Origin: Immersiella caudata
Taxonomy: Eukaryota > Ascomycota > Sordariomycetes > Sordariales > Lasiosphaeriaceae
Assembly (NCBI GenBank): GCA_030512335.1
Contig: JAULSU010000001.1
Coordinates: forward strand, 7,130,001-7,194,000
Length of the DNA stretch: 64,000 nt
Reading direction: 5' to 3'
The translations under genes were made by a program, and so were the position numbers. The notes below the pieces were generated by a model. It did not search any database. It was not told the origin of the DNA and was given only the letters and a program-made list of their open reading frames with translations. Positions 12,201 through 23,044 of the stretch are shown here, in pieces (within the stretch, counting starts at the first letter, position 1; each line of letters opens with the position of its first letter).

Positions 12201-15200
12201 CACTTGTAGGAACAGAACTGGTGCCAGGCGGCGGGGTTGTAAACCCCTTACTTCCTGTACCGGTTGGGGCAAATGTGGTGGAGTTGCCGATCGGGAAAGG
12301 CGCAGACGTCTCTGATACTTGCCGAGTTGTTGAACTACCAGTCACCAGAGCTACAGAAGAGGTCTTATATCCTGTGCCTGATGGCCCTACCGTGTATGTT
12401 GAATTAAGAGTCGGGAAGGGAGCTAGGCCTGTGGACTGGGCTGGAACCGAAATACTGCCAGATCCAGATGGAGCAGACCCTGTTGGGCTGGCCACACTGG
12501 TTCCGTTCGTAATTGGGAATGGGGCAGCTGTGCTTCCACCCGTAGGTTCTACACCACTCAAACCCGCCCCAGAGCCTGAAGGTGAGCCCGAACCTGTTGT
12601 TGACGGTCCGCCTAAGGTTGTTGAGTTGGCTGGCGGGAAAGAGACAGGTACCGATGAGACACCCGGAGCAGTTGGTGGCCCTCCAGTGCTAAATGGCGGT
12701 GTAGTTCCCGAATAAGTTCCCGTTGGGCCCGCAAATGATGTTCCATTGGTGAAGGAGAACGTGGTTCGGGAGCCGGGGGCCAGCGGTGTTACTCCGCGAG
12801 TCCCTGTAGTATTGCCAAGTGATGTCGGAACACTTGGTTGAACTGAAGAGCCAGTCGACACAGTCCCGATCGAGCCCCCTGTAGGGCCAACAACAGTAGA
12901 AGAGTTTCCAATCGGGAATGGCGCTGAAGTTGATGCGGCCGAGGGAGTTGGTGCTCTAGAGGAGTCTCCCTGCGGAAGAGATCCCGTTGCAGTGACGTTG
13001 GAAGATGAAAGGGGCACAGAGGAGGGAGTGACAGCCGTTGGGGAGCTATAAACGCTAAAAATTCCTGTCCCGGAGGAGCCGATGCCTGTTCCGGTTCCTA
13101 AAATAGGGGTCGTGCTATTTGAAATTGGGAAGGGAGCGCCTGAAGTCGCAGGCCCAGTGAAGGAAATCGTCCCACTTGAAATCTTTGATGTGCCAGTTAG
13201 AAGCGAAGCTGGTCCAGTTGTTGGAGTTGGTGCGAGGCTTATTGTCGGGGAGGAACCACCACTGCCAGAGGCAGAGATTGTGGTGTTGGATCCAGTTTGA
13301 TAAAAAGTGGTTGAGTTGCTCGTCTGGATTGATGTTGGGGGATTGACTATTGATCCACTACTAAGTCCTGCCGATGCGCCTGTTGGAACAACCCCTGATG
13401 TGGAGTTGGACAACGGGTACGGAGTGGAGGCAACGGAAGTCTGTCTCGGTATCGTTCCACTAACTGAAGGTGCTGTTGGGCCACCGACGCTTCTAGTGCC
13501 CGATCCGCCACTTGCGATCGATGATGAAGGTACAGTTGAGTTGAGCGTAGGGAATGGTGGTGACGAAGTCTGAAGTGTGCCAGTGTTTGAAAATGACGAT
13601 AGAGTTCCAGGGGTTGATGCGGTCAAAGACAATGTTGCTCCAGGGGTCGTGGAGTTTCCAAGCCCCGAGAAGGCTACTGACGCGACGGAAGAAGAGGACA
13701 GACCTCGTGAGGCAGTACCACTTCCTGTTGTACTGCTATTTGATACAGGAAACGGTGCAGTTGAGGTGAGTTGGATGCTTGATCCTGATGTCGGTAAGAT
13801 GCCAGAACTTGTTGAACCTGGTGTTGTGGCTGCTGATGAGCTGGCACTATATGAATAGAAGAATTAGAAATCATCTCGATCAACGGGTGGCATACCAGAA
13901 CTGACCGGCTTGTCTCTAATAGGGTAGTGTATGATGAGTTCGTGGAAACCGAACTATATGAGCCTGGCAAGTTGGTTGAAGCCGCAATACCGGATGGCGA
14001 AAATCCTGTGCCGGTAGCTGAAACACTCCCATTTGTGATTGGGAACGGGACAGATGAGAGAACTCCCGTGGTGGTAGTTGACGGAGTTGAAACACCCACA
14101 CTGGAAATGATTGGTGTCGCCGTTCCTGAGCCTGCATATCTTGAAGATGTGACCTGAGATGAAATAGGGAATCCTCCGGTAGCGGTAGTAGAGTAGTGCC
14201 CCGATGATGGAGATCCAGTGCCACCCGTCCCCGTTGGGCTCTGTGGATAGGTGGAAGAGTTGGTAAAGATGAATGGTGGTGTCGATGACCCTGGTGTTGC
14301 GGTAAGGCTGCTTCCGCTTGCAGAGACTCCGCTACTTCCGATGGGAGCAGGACTTGAAACCAAGCTGCTTCGATTCCCAGTTGGCTGCTGAGTGGGAGAA
14401 TATGTGGGCGTGGTTGTCAAAAAGGACGTCAGAGACTCTCTAGAGCCAGTTACTGAACTGCCATTTGTAGGAAGAGCGCTTGTACGTCCTGAAGATTTTA
14501 CTATCGAGGGAGATGTCAAGGATGGAGGAACTGAAAGCGGCCCCGAGCCTCCCGCACTGGGGCTCGACGATGAAGCTCCTGGTCCGCTTTGAGGTACTCC
14601 GGTTGTTGAGTTTGTGACCGGGAACGGAGGTACTGATGATCTCGTTGGCAACAAACTACTGGAAAATGGCGTCCCAGTAACAATAGGGCCTGAGGTTGAC
14701 GCTGTTGCATTGAACGTCGTGAATGGAGGCGTTTCCGAGCCAGGTGGTGCTCCTGTGAATGAGCCACTATGTCCAGAAGATGTCGGCCATGGTTCAACTG
14801 CACTTGAGTTTGTTATCGGCGTCGCGCTGATGCGTGTAGAGTTTGCTCCGGTGGTTGGCCCTCCAGCAGAACCGGCAGAGTTTGAGCCTGAGACAGATAT
14901 TGAGATGGTAGGAGTTGGAGCTCCGCTCCTGGAAGCACTGCTGGTGATGTTATTTGTTGGGGTGTTGATACCTGCTGACGAACCCGGCCCCGGGTTTGCA
15001 GAGCCAGTAGCGAGGACTGTGGAACTGATTGAACTGGTAGACTCAAACGTAGACACTGGATTGGTGGCGTTGGAACTCCGTGTTCCTGGAGCAGAAGGCT
15101 GCCCTGAAGTGGGAAGTATCCCAGATGAGTTCCACGGCAGTTGAGTTGTTGAGGGAGACACACTTCCTGGAGGGACAGTAGTAGCGGTGGTGTTCCCGAA

Positions 15201-16715
15201 AGGGGAGTTGGTGGAGCTGAGGCCGGTGGCCGTCAGAACAGACGATGTTTGGTTCGTCCCTGAGATTGACGTGGAAATAGACGGGGAGATGCCACGAGAG
15301 CCGCTAACAGACGACAATGAAGGCTGAGGGCTAAGCGAAGATGTACTCCCCTGAGAGAACGGGTTTTCAGTCGAGGTTCGCGACACTGATTGGCCAAGCG
15401 TTTTCGAGGTTGGTGAGGTAGGACTGGGACCTTGCGTTGTGGAAGTTCCTGGCATTGTGATCAGAGACAGAGAACTGCTGTTCATCAGAGACACATAATG
15501 TCTTACCTCGTGTAGGAGACTCGCTTCCGCCTGTCGGCGCAACAGACCCGGTGAAGCTCCCATTGGTCTGCGTGGTTGTGGGCAAAGCGGAGCCTGAAAT
15601 GCTCCCCAGCGGGGTCGACCCTGAGCTCTTTGCAGTGATGGTAGATGTGTTTCCGAAAGGCGCACTGAAAGTAGTCCCAGTTGACGCACCGCTGCTAGGA
15701 ATTCCCGAGACTCCGGTTGCGCTGTTTGTAGAAGTGACAGATGGTGTCGCCGATACAGATGGATTTGTTGTGCTGAAAGGTGTTGAGGTACCTGTAGTAC
15801 TCTGCGATGCGGTTGATGTTTGCTCAGATGAAACTGCACTACTCTTGGAGCTAGGCGACAGGATAGAAGACGAGGTATTCCCGACGCTGGTTGCAGTTGA
15901 TCCTGGTACGCTAGACGACGGATGATATAAAGAGCTTGACGATGTGACTAAAGATGTCGATACCGCTTCAGTTATGTTGAACGATATGCTTGACAGCGTA
16001 GATGCAGACGAGCTGGGCCCCGAAGGTTCGGCTGTGTTGAAAGATACGCTTGACGGGGTAAATACAGAAGAGCTAGGCCCCGGAGCTGCGGTTGTGTTGA
16101 ACGATATACTTGAAGGACTCAATGCAGATGAGCTGGCTACCGAAGGTGTAGATTCTGTGGTGATGAAAGAGATTGACGAAATGCTTTCGGGTACCGAGGA
16201 CGTAATTGATGAGATGACCGAGGATGATGATAGCGGCACCGCAGAGCTGGCAGCGGTGCTACTTTCGCTTGCTCCTGAAGGCGAAGTCTCAGATGTAGAA
16301 GACGGAGGCGGAGAAGAAGACCCGGGGTAGTGTGTAGTGGTTGAAGGCGACGAGCTAGGGGCGACGGTTGATGCGCCGTATTCTTCCAGTCGTCAGTAGA
16401 CCTCCCGATAGTTTTCGAAAGATACAACTACTCACCACTGCTTGTCGTTGTGCTAGATCCATACGTCGACGTGGGAGGGGGAGGCGGTGGGTTCGGCGGA
16501 TATCCGTATGGATATGAGTAGTACTTTGCTTCCGCTACTGGACCGCCATACAAACTGTACGGAGGCTCTGCTTCTTCCTCGGCACCTCTGCCCACAGCCT
16601 GGCGCAGACGTCCCCATAAGCTACTGGCCTGCTGCCCCTGTGCCAGGGTGCCGGGACAGGAGTCCAAAATGGCAATGGCCAATGCCAAGCCCACGACCCC
16701 CCTCGGCGCCCTCAT
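9259..16715 (-). CDS. Giant secreted mucin-like Ser/Thr/Pro/Gly repeat glycoprotein (2408 aa)
   Basis: Five exons: 16715-16436, 16382-15507, 15448-13906, 13846-9507 and 9446-9259. Introns are 53-60 nt; the last has a textbook CTAACT branch. Together they give 2409 codons in one frame. The splice at 13905/13847 uses a GTCAGT donor and is the least certain. Exon 1 encodes a signal peptide (GLALAIAIL core, cleavage near residue 26) and a Tyr/Pro-rich stretch ending in a run of prolines. Everything after is low-complexity Ser/Thr/Gly/Pro, dominated by a degenerate repeat of the form [AP]-P-[FY]-P-x-x-N-[ST]-T followed by GPTGTG-like spacers. About two dozen clear copies lie in exon 4, with variants in exon 3. 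Each copy carries an N-glycosylation sequon; the Ser/Thr spacers suit O-mannosylation. The C-terminus is polar with a His-rich patch and lacks a hydrophobic GPI-anchor tail. I do not recognise the protein. A secreted or wall-associated mucin or adhesin is inferred from composition alone. A second possible start is discussed at 16621-16911. Confidence 0.8.
9750..15200 (-). repeat. Degenerate protein-coding repeat [AP]P[FY]PxxN[ST]T
   Basis: Translated on the minus strand, exons 3 and 4 of the mucin-like gene repeat a core such as APFPISNTT or PPFPISNVTT, usually followed by GPTGTG. I count 24 copies with an intact [PY]-rich core plus sequon in exon 4, and several degenerate ones (for example FSFTNGTS, PPFTTFNAT). 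Spacing is irregular, roughly 25-60 residues. Confidence 0.85.
15971..16150 (-). repeat. Three tandem 60-bp (20-residue) repeats
   Basis: Units at 15971-16030, 16031-16090 and 16091-16150 align end to end without gaps. The third is less similar at its end. They lie in exon 2 of the mucin-like gene and encode SSxSFN-[TI]-[TA] segments, most with an N-glycosylation sequon. The period is unlike that of the PFP-N repeats in exons 3-4. Confidence 0.85.
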
Positions 16716-16911
16716 CTCGGGTGTCTCTTTGGGCAGTTGCTGCCGCCGTACCAGATGCTGGAACGGTCGTCCGTGAGATTGTTGTTGCTTGTTGGACCTG
16801 CTTGCCCTTCAAGACACTGAAAGCCAGAACCGCAGCCGGAAGGCACGCCACAACAACAATGACGAGATGGGTAAGGAGAGAAAAACGAGTGACTCTACCC
16901 GACAGGCTCAC
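16621..16911 (-). other. Overlapping open frame with a second signal-peptide-like start
   Basis: Starting at 16911 in a different frame, this stretch encodes a basic start followed by the hydrophobic core LVIVVVACLPAAVLA, a good signal peptide. It overlaps the chosen start of the mucin-like gene at 16715. No convincing intron joins the two frames: the only GT near residue 50 is GTACGG and I see no branch site. It could be an upstream open reading frame, or the true first exon with an unusual splice. Confidence 0.4.
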
Positions 16912-19152
16912 CAGACAAAAGGGTGATCCGAAACCCTCAGATCCAGCAGACAGCCTCGGCTCGACAACAAGACAAGAGAACCTTGGTGAGGAGAAAATAA
17001 TCTAGAATTCCTTGGACTCGGCCGCGCGAGACGGAGGGTGTTCACCAGATATAGCAAGAGCAATCCAACCCGAGTCATCATCCGACCCTCAGCCGGCAGC
17101 TCCTTCCTCTTCCCCTGGCCCCCCTCTCCCCCAACAAAAAATCCCTCCCGGCCCTTTTCCCGTCTTTGACCCATCAGGGTTACAGGCCCTGGACCGAACA
17201 CTTGCGTTTGGTCAACCGGCTTCGACCACTTCTGACTGGCAGCATCTTTGCTCGTGGATCCATGGATGTCGCCTGAGAAACTGTCGTGAATTTCCCTGCA
17301 CTACTTCCCAAAACGGAAGGAACAACCCCCTCCAAGCTAGGGGAGACGAGCAGCGCAACGCAAAAAGACTCAGGTTAATTTTGTTAGCGGCCAAGTGCCG
17401 ACGGCTTGGAGCAAAGGAGCGAGGCCTAACACAGTCGACGTTCGTTTCTTTGCACGACGTTTACCGTCTGCCGTATGAGCCCCCGCCTCCTGCCCCCGTC
17501 TGTGAGGTGTGATGTGCAAGGGGGGCAGACAACATGGGTCTCGGCTTTGGGAAACATGGATCGATGGGGCGTTGCGAGCTGGCTTTGCGAGCTGGTGGCG
17601 TTTCTGTCTTGCATCCGCTCTGGAGAAGTGCCTTGGAGGCCCCGCTTTGCCGGCGATGAACGCGGAGGTAGGCTTGCTTTGAGCCGGAATGGAAACACGA
17701 GAGGCCCACCGCCCCCCCTTCCTTCCACCGACGGCTGTATATTGCAGAGACCGGGGACCAGCCGGTGTTTGCCTCTCATACCATCTACGCTACTATGTCT
17801 CCGGCCGTTGCCTCCCGCAGCGCCTCCTATCCCGGTTTCATACCTACGTATTCGCTGCCGTCCTGGGGCCGCTCCAGAAAACCCCTCCGCTCGCATCCGG
17901 GACACCGGAAAGCTCCCCTGCTCTAATACCATCCATACCCCCACGAAGGCTCGGATGAGCAACTCGAGACCCCCTCTTCGGCACAGCTATCGTCCCCAAG
18001 CTACGGTAACATCCTTCGTCGCTCCCGCCAAACGTAACCTCGAACAGGAGCATCGGCCTTGTGCAATAACAACCCCAACCAAGCTTCAGACCGAGGACTG
18101 GAGAGGCCTTTCGGGAACGCGGGTGTCATCAGCGGGCCTGTGTAGCCGTGCCGTTGCCACCCAGCTTAAATTCCGTGGCAGCCGGTGCGCAGCTTGTGCC
18201 GACTGGCTTGCTGGATGCACAAGATATATGGGGACCTGCAGGTGCCCGGCCGGCTCGATAAGCTGTTCCTGGGCGGCGGTCGCACATGTTTTGCCGTCCC
18301 TGGATTCGATATTCGAGCTAGCTGGGATGGGCGAGACTCTGCAAACGGTGCGCCTATCGTATCTGATGTGTACCCCTCACAACGTTGCTAGGAACTCCCT
18401 TCGCGTTTGTGTTTGGCCTTTGAGTGTCCTCTACACAAGTCAGGTAGCTACCTAGCACTCAAAACGGATGTTGGGTGTGATTTCTCTCTGCATCGTGCTG
18501 CGGTCAACAACTTGTGTTACTGTTGTATATCTTAGCGGCCCAAACATCTACACGCGTGGTAATGGCGTGGAGTTTCGACGAGCTCATGAGATTGCCGAGG
18601 CCGTGTAGGAAGCCGCGGGCCACGGGCTGCGGCAGAGGCTTTCGACGCTCCTGGAATTTGTTTCGTCTTGATTACACAGGCCGGAGTGAGCCCGCCGACG
18701 GGGACTCGGCTCCTACCACTAGACAAGACCTAAGACACACTCATAAGCTTCACGACAAACACATGCAATGCTCTACGACGACGAGACATATCGCTCCACA
18801 AGATAATTCACCCATATTTGCCAGATTCTCGAATGCCATAATGCAGAAAATAGCATGTTCCACCTCAAACGCAGTTCCGAGAGCCGGCGTTATAGGACTG
18901 TGTCTCTGGTGTGGCCTCGTATTTTGAGCCAAAACTGCATCCCGGGAGGCCGATTAACGGTACGCCACAACAAGGACTGCGTTCCAGCGGAGAGAAATGT
19001 TGACGGCGCAGTGCGGTGCGCTGTCAAAATGCTGTGCTCATTGTTTATCGGCTCTGTCCCAACCTGTAGCCTTGCATCATCCACTGTGTCATCTAGAAGC
19101 AGATGCTGTGTCCATCGATCAAGCAATCTCGGTCCTCCGCATTGGTGTCGTC
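16912..19152. other. Intergenic region; one long unsupported open frame
   Basis: Contains the upstream region of the mucin-like gene and the 3' side of the EI24-like gene. A 326-codon open frame runs on the plus strand at 17475-18455. Its translation is Arg/Pro/Cys-rich without domains, as expected by chance in GC-rich DNA. No RNA gene or repeat seen. Confidence 0.5.
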
Positions 19153-20479
19153 TCACTCGGCTTTTTTCGCCGTTTCGCGGAGGCTAGGTGCAGTGCCATG
19201 GGACATCTGGTTCTCCTTTGCCTCGATGTCGGCCGCCCACAGCGCGGCCCCGACTGTTTGGGCGTGAGTCTTTGGTGCGAATCAGGCAGCAGGGGTAGAG
19301 ACTAACCTGCATTGGTAAAGGAAAACAAGATTGAAGCCACGGGAACCATCTCAAGAAGAGTGGCAACAGTACCGAACCTAGTAAACCCCTCGTTAGAGAA
19401 CATGTCTTGAAGTGCCACGCACTGCGCAGTACCTCGCACGTTGCACGGATGGCTAACCGAGATGCATTTGCACACCTGGCTCACCTTCCGCTCGCGCGCT
19501 CCTGCAAGTGGGGATCGAATGTAGGTACTCACGCAGCGTACGGGCCGGTATGCTCAGAGAGCCAGCTTGATCGTTGGCTTGCCGACCATCGCTTCAGTTG
19601 GAAGTACTGACAGTGTGTTAGTGTCAAACGGGCTGGAGGCAGCACAGGTGTACTAACGCGGTCGTGCACTGATTGACCCCTCGATCGTCCATTTACCAGG
19701 ATAAATGCTACTGTACCAACCACTGTTGTTCGTGTCAGCATCGCGGCCGCCGAGGACATCAGTATGAGCTATTTACCGGGGATGAAGTTGAGTGGCAGGT
19801 ACATCACGTAACGGACGAGGGCCTTAGGACTAAAACGGCTGAAAGGACTCTTCAGAATCTTGCCAAGGCGATCGATAGGATCAGCCCCTGACTTCAGCTG
19901 CCGCCCCTCAGTGACGAGTCCAGTTGCGTTCTTCGACACAAGCGTGCCGTCGAACGTGTCGAGCAGGGCATCCTGCAGTAGGAAGTTTCGTGACACGAGG
20001 GAGATGATGGTGGCGCTCTCGCTCAGAATAAGGAGCACTGTCGTGAAGACAGCCAGGGGTCCGTTGACAAACACCAGTAGTGCCAGTTGTGGGAGGTAGG
20101 TGAAAGCGAACATTGACGTGACCACACCGACGCTCAAGGCAATTGTTGGCGCAAGCTTGGAAAGAAGAGGCTTCCACAAGGACTTGTGTGTTGCGAAATA
20201 CACGATGCCCTTCCGAGATAGTCCAGTCAGTGGTGTAACATGAGGTAGGATGCCTTGGGTCGGTATCAAGGAAGAGGCCACATTACCTTGACAGGGTAGA
20301 GATACGACCCACTCTTTGCAGCATCATTTATGAGAACTTTGGCGCGAGAGAAGTCCTCCTTCCTGTGAAGCACTTGTCAGTTGCGAAATCATCACAGCTC
20401 GATGGCCTCGGGAAAAGCTGGCGACTTACGCGACCTCTTGGGCCTTCGACTGAACCGACTCAACGAAGTTGTTCGACAT
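19153..20479 (-). CDS. EI24/RRT8-like multi-pass membrane protein (289 aa)
   Basis: Seven exons: 20479-20430, 20362-20287, 20209-19777, 19722-19658, 19606-19533, 19377-19307 and 19253-19153, in all 290 codons. Each junction keeps phase and rebuilds family-like sequence: LYPVK joins GIVYFATHKSLWKPL, LPLNFIP joins VVGTVAF, YFQLKRW follows, and FSFTNA joins VGAALWAAD. Hydrophobic segments lie at about residues 60-85 and 88-115, around VVGTVAFIL (188-196), and in the stretch from FGTVATLLEM to GAALW. Proteins of this type (EI24 fold; yeast relatives RRT8, LDS1 and LDS2) are multi-pass membrane proteins, with the yeast ones linked to lipid droplets and the spore wall. The role here is unknown. The fifth intron (155 nt) is long for this genome and could hide a small exon. 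Family fairly sure; specific function not. Confidence 0.82.
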
Positions 20480-21419
20480 GTTCGCGGGCCTGTGTGGAAA
20501 AGCGGGATTTTATTTTACGGTGGTGGTTTTCTCAAAGTGCTGGAATCAAGCAGTGAGTAAGTTCTTGGTATAACGAGGCACATTGTCCAGAGAAGAGCTG
20601 GTCTTTATGAGGGCGATTGCTCTGGGACGGCAGCGACGACATTGGATGAGGTTCGACGCTCCTAGCGATGTCGTCATTGGTTTCGCTCTGGCCCAATGAC
20701 GTGCTTGGCGGCGTTTCGTGCCAAGTTTTCACGTGCAAGCCGCAACGCAAGCCTCCAGCCTTGGGACGCCCTCGAATTCATCAACAAAACAAATCTCATG
20801 TTTCTGAAGTTGTCATTGTCATCCCCTGAAAACTAGGATTACAAAGTAAGTCATGTTATACAATACCCACTCCTTCTAATTTGCCTCAGTCGCTTTTTTA
20901 CAAAACAAGAGCTTTGCTTGACCCCATCATTACCGAGCACCCAATATTTCCCTTCTCTTTCATTCCCACAGGTCTCGCACGCCCCAAGAACGCCTCTCCA
21001 TGCAGTTCCAAGAAAGCTAAGAAAGGAAACCGGAGAATTCGGGAAGAGCGCCGCCTCCCTTCAGTATATATCCCACAAGATCACGCCCCCAGAATGGCTG
21101 GTACCTTCTATGATACATGACTTGATGCCACAGCAATCCGATGCTAAACAACTGATGCCGTGTTGTAGCTCTGCTCTTGATAGGGAGACCACTCTGGCAA
21201 GAAAAGCAGAGCGTGTGTGCGCCGCAATCTGTCGTCGTGTTTACTAGAGGTCGAATTCTTTCTGAATAGTGTTATGTGCGGGTTTCGCGCGGATTACAAA
21301 AATATGGTGTAGGTAAAAGAAGCGGTAGCCTGCCAAAAGGGCGAAGTGACGGATTTTGTGACGTTGTCTTTCAGTTGGCGCAGCCAGACTGAGATCGGGA
21401 CGAGGAATGAGACCAGTCT
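20480..21419. other. Intergenic: EI24-like promoter and GDT1 3' side
   Basis: No gene supported. Plus-strand open frames at 20881-21247 are short, lack domains and have no splice-site support. Confidence 0.5.
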
Positions 21420-23044
21420 CTAGGAGTAGAGAGCCTCAACCAGGTAGATGACGCCAAACAGCAGGAATGCCACAGCTCCACCAACAGTAACTGCGAGGGT
21501 CAGCTGCTAAATTCATCACCCGCCTTCAAGGGAAAGACTGTCAAACTTACCAACTTTGAGGCTGACCTTGCCTGCTATGGCTCGGCCACCTAGGACAGCT
21601 ACGCCGGTACAACAAGCATGACCTACGACCGCGCCAAGTGTGACCCACCAGTAGTCCTTACCCGCTGCCATGGCAATGGTCGCAATCTGGCTGCGGTCAC
21701 CCCACTCTCCGAGGAACGTCATAACAAATGTTTGAACCCACGCAGGGCTGAGAAGCAGAGACAGCAAGTTGTTGAGCCCTTGAAGAAAATTGACAAGTGC
21801 GCTCCGACGTGGGGACGGGCTTCGGCCCTCTGGCGAGCTCGAGGGGCTGCGGGGCGGGGCCTGGAAGCGGGATTGGGACCGGGACTTGCGGCTACCGAGT
21901 CCCATCTCCAGGGCGTACGGCGAAATGCTGGATCTCCGGCGAGCTTGTCTCCTGGCTTGGGTTTCTTTCTCCTCCAGTTCTTGCTCCACTTCCTGCAACT
22001 CGCCATCCACACCCTCGTCGGGGCTCATCGCCATTCCTTCCCGAAGGAGCTTTCCGCCAAAAATGAGGAACAGACCAGCAGCAAGGAAGCTCGTTAGCCG
22101 CTTTGGAAGCAAAGTCGGTACTGTATGCCCGAGGACAGCCGAGAGAACTGTCATTGTGATGAGAGCGCTGAAGGCGGCTGAAAAGACCACCATGCGGTCG
22201 TGCTTCATCGCCATGAGCGCCGCGACGAGGAAGGTCTTGTCACCAATTTCGGAAAACAGAATCATGGTGAGAGACAGGACGAAGGAGTGGAACGGCTGGA
22301 TGACGCCTTCGGTATCGTCGGCCGGCTTGGTGCCCTTGCTTGACTTCGCGCCCTTTGTAACATCGAGATGATCCTTGTTTGCGGACTCGGGAAGAGGAAG
22401 CGACTTGTCGTGCGTTTTGCCAGGAAGATCGGAAGGCTTCTGCTTGGCTGTTAGCATGCGAATAATGCACAGGGGCTGCATATAGGTAGACTGACCCCAA
22501 GTCCCGAGACGTCTTCCGATCCCTTTGCATTCGGCTTGGCCTCCTTCTCTCGAAGTATCTTTTCCTCGTCCTCGTGGGGAAGCGGAGGCGCCTCCTTGGG
22601 CGTTTGAGGCTTGTTGCCAACCCTCTCGCCTGTTTGACTTTCCTTCTTCTTCCGCTCCTTGTCTTTCTCGGAGACACCTCCGCCGGTTCCAGTTGTGCCC
22701 TTCTTGGGTTCCGGCCGGTTCTTGTCATCCATCACGCCGTCATTGGACTCGGGAATCTTCTTTCCGTCGATGATCGTGGGGTCGGCGGGGCGGTCCCTCA
22801 AGCTCGGAAACTCTTCCTTCTCGGTGTCTTTGGACTCGTACTTGAGAAATGGGCCCGCGTGTGGCTTGCCGTCCTTTCCGTCTACCGGCGCATCTTTGGT
22901 GCCGTACTTCTTCGCCAGCACCGATTCATCTGACATTAGCACGGCATCTTTTTCAAGCTTGCTGTCGCTTGAGACAGCTGCGGCTGCAACCAGGGTCGGG
23001 ATAAGTAGGAGGAGGAGAGGCGATTTTCGGGATCGTAGCTTCAT
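21420..23044 (-). CDS. GDT1: Gdt1-like UPF0016 cation/proton transporter (502 aa)
   Basis: Exons 23044-22496, 22439-21551 and 21490-21420 give 503 codons. The first intron has a GTCAGT donor and GCTAAC branch; the second is GTAAGT...GCAG. The N-terminus is a signal peptide (LLLLLIPTLVAAAA), followed by about 200 highly charged Lys/Glu/Asp-rich residues. Two copies of the family signature E-x-G-D-[KR]-[ST] follow: EIGDKT near residue 247 and EWGDRS near 428. Each starts a three-helix bundle. A polar, Arg/Ser-rich loop of roughly 75 residues separates them. Gdt1/TMEM165 proteins move Ca2+/Mn2+ into the Golgi in exchange for protons and support glycosylation. The protein is much longer than yeast Gdt1 (about 280 aa) because of the N-terminal charged region and the loop. 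The last exon supplies the final helix (VAFLLFGVIYLVEAL). Identity is very likely. Confidence 0.93.

Noticed and set aside
9695..13573. Long plus-strand open frames rich in Val/Pro/Gly
   Set aside because: They are the antisense of the Ser/Thr/Gly repeats of the mucin-like gene; the open frame follows from the repeat composition.
17475..18455. 326-codon plus-strand open frame
   Set aside because: No domain, Arg/Pro/Cys-rich, no supporting start context or neighbours; typical of chance in GC-rich DNA.
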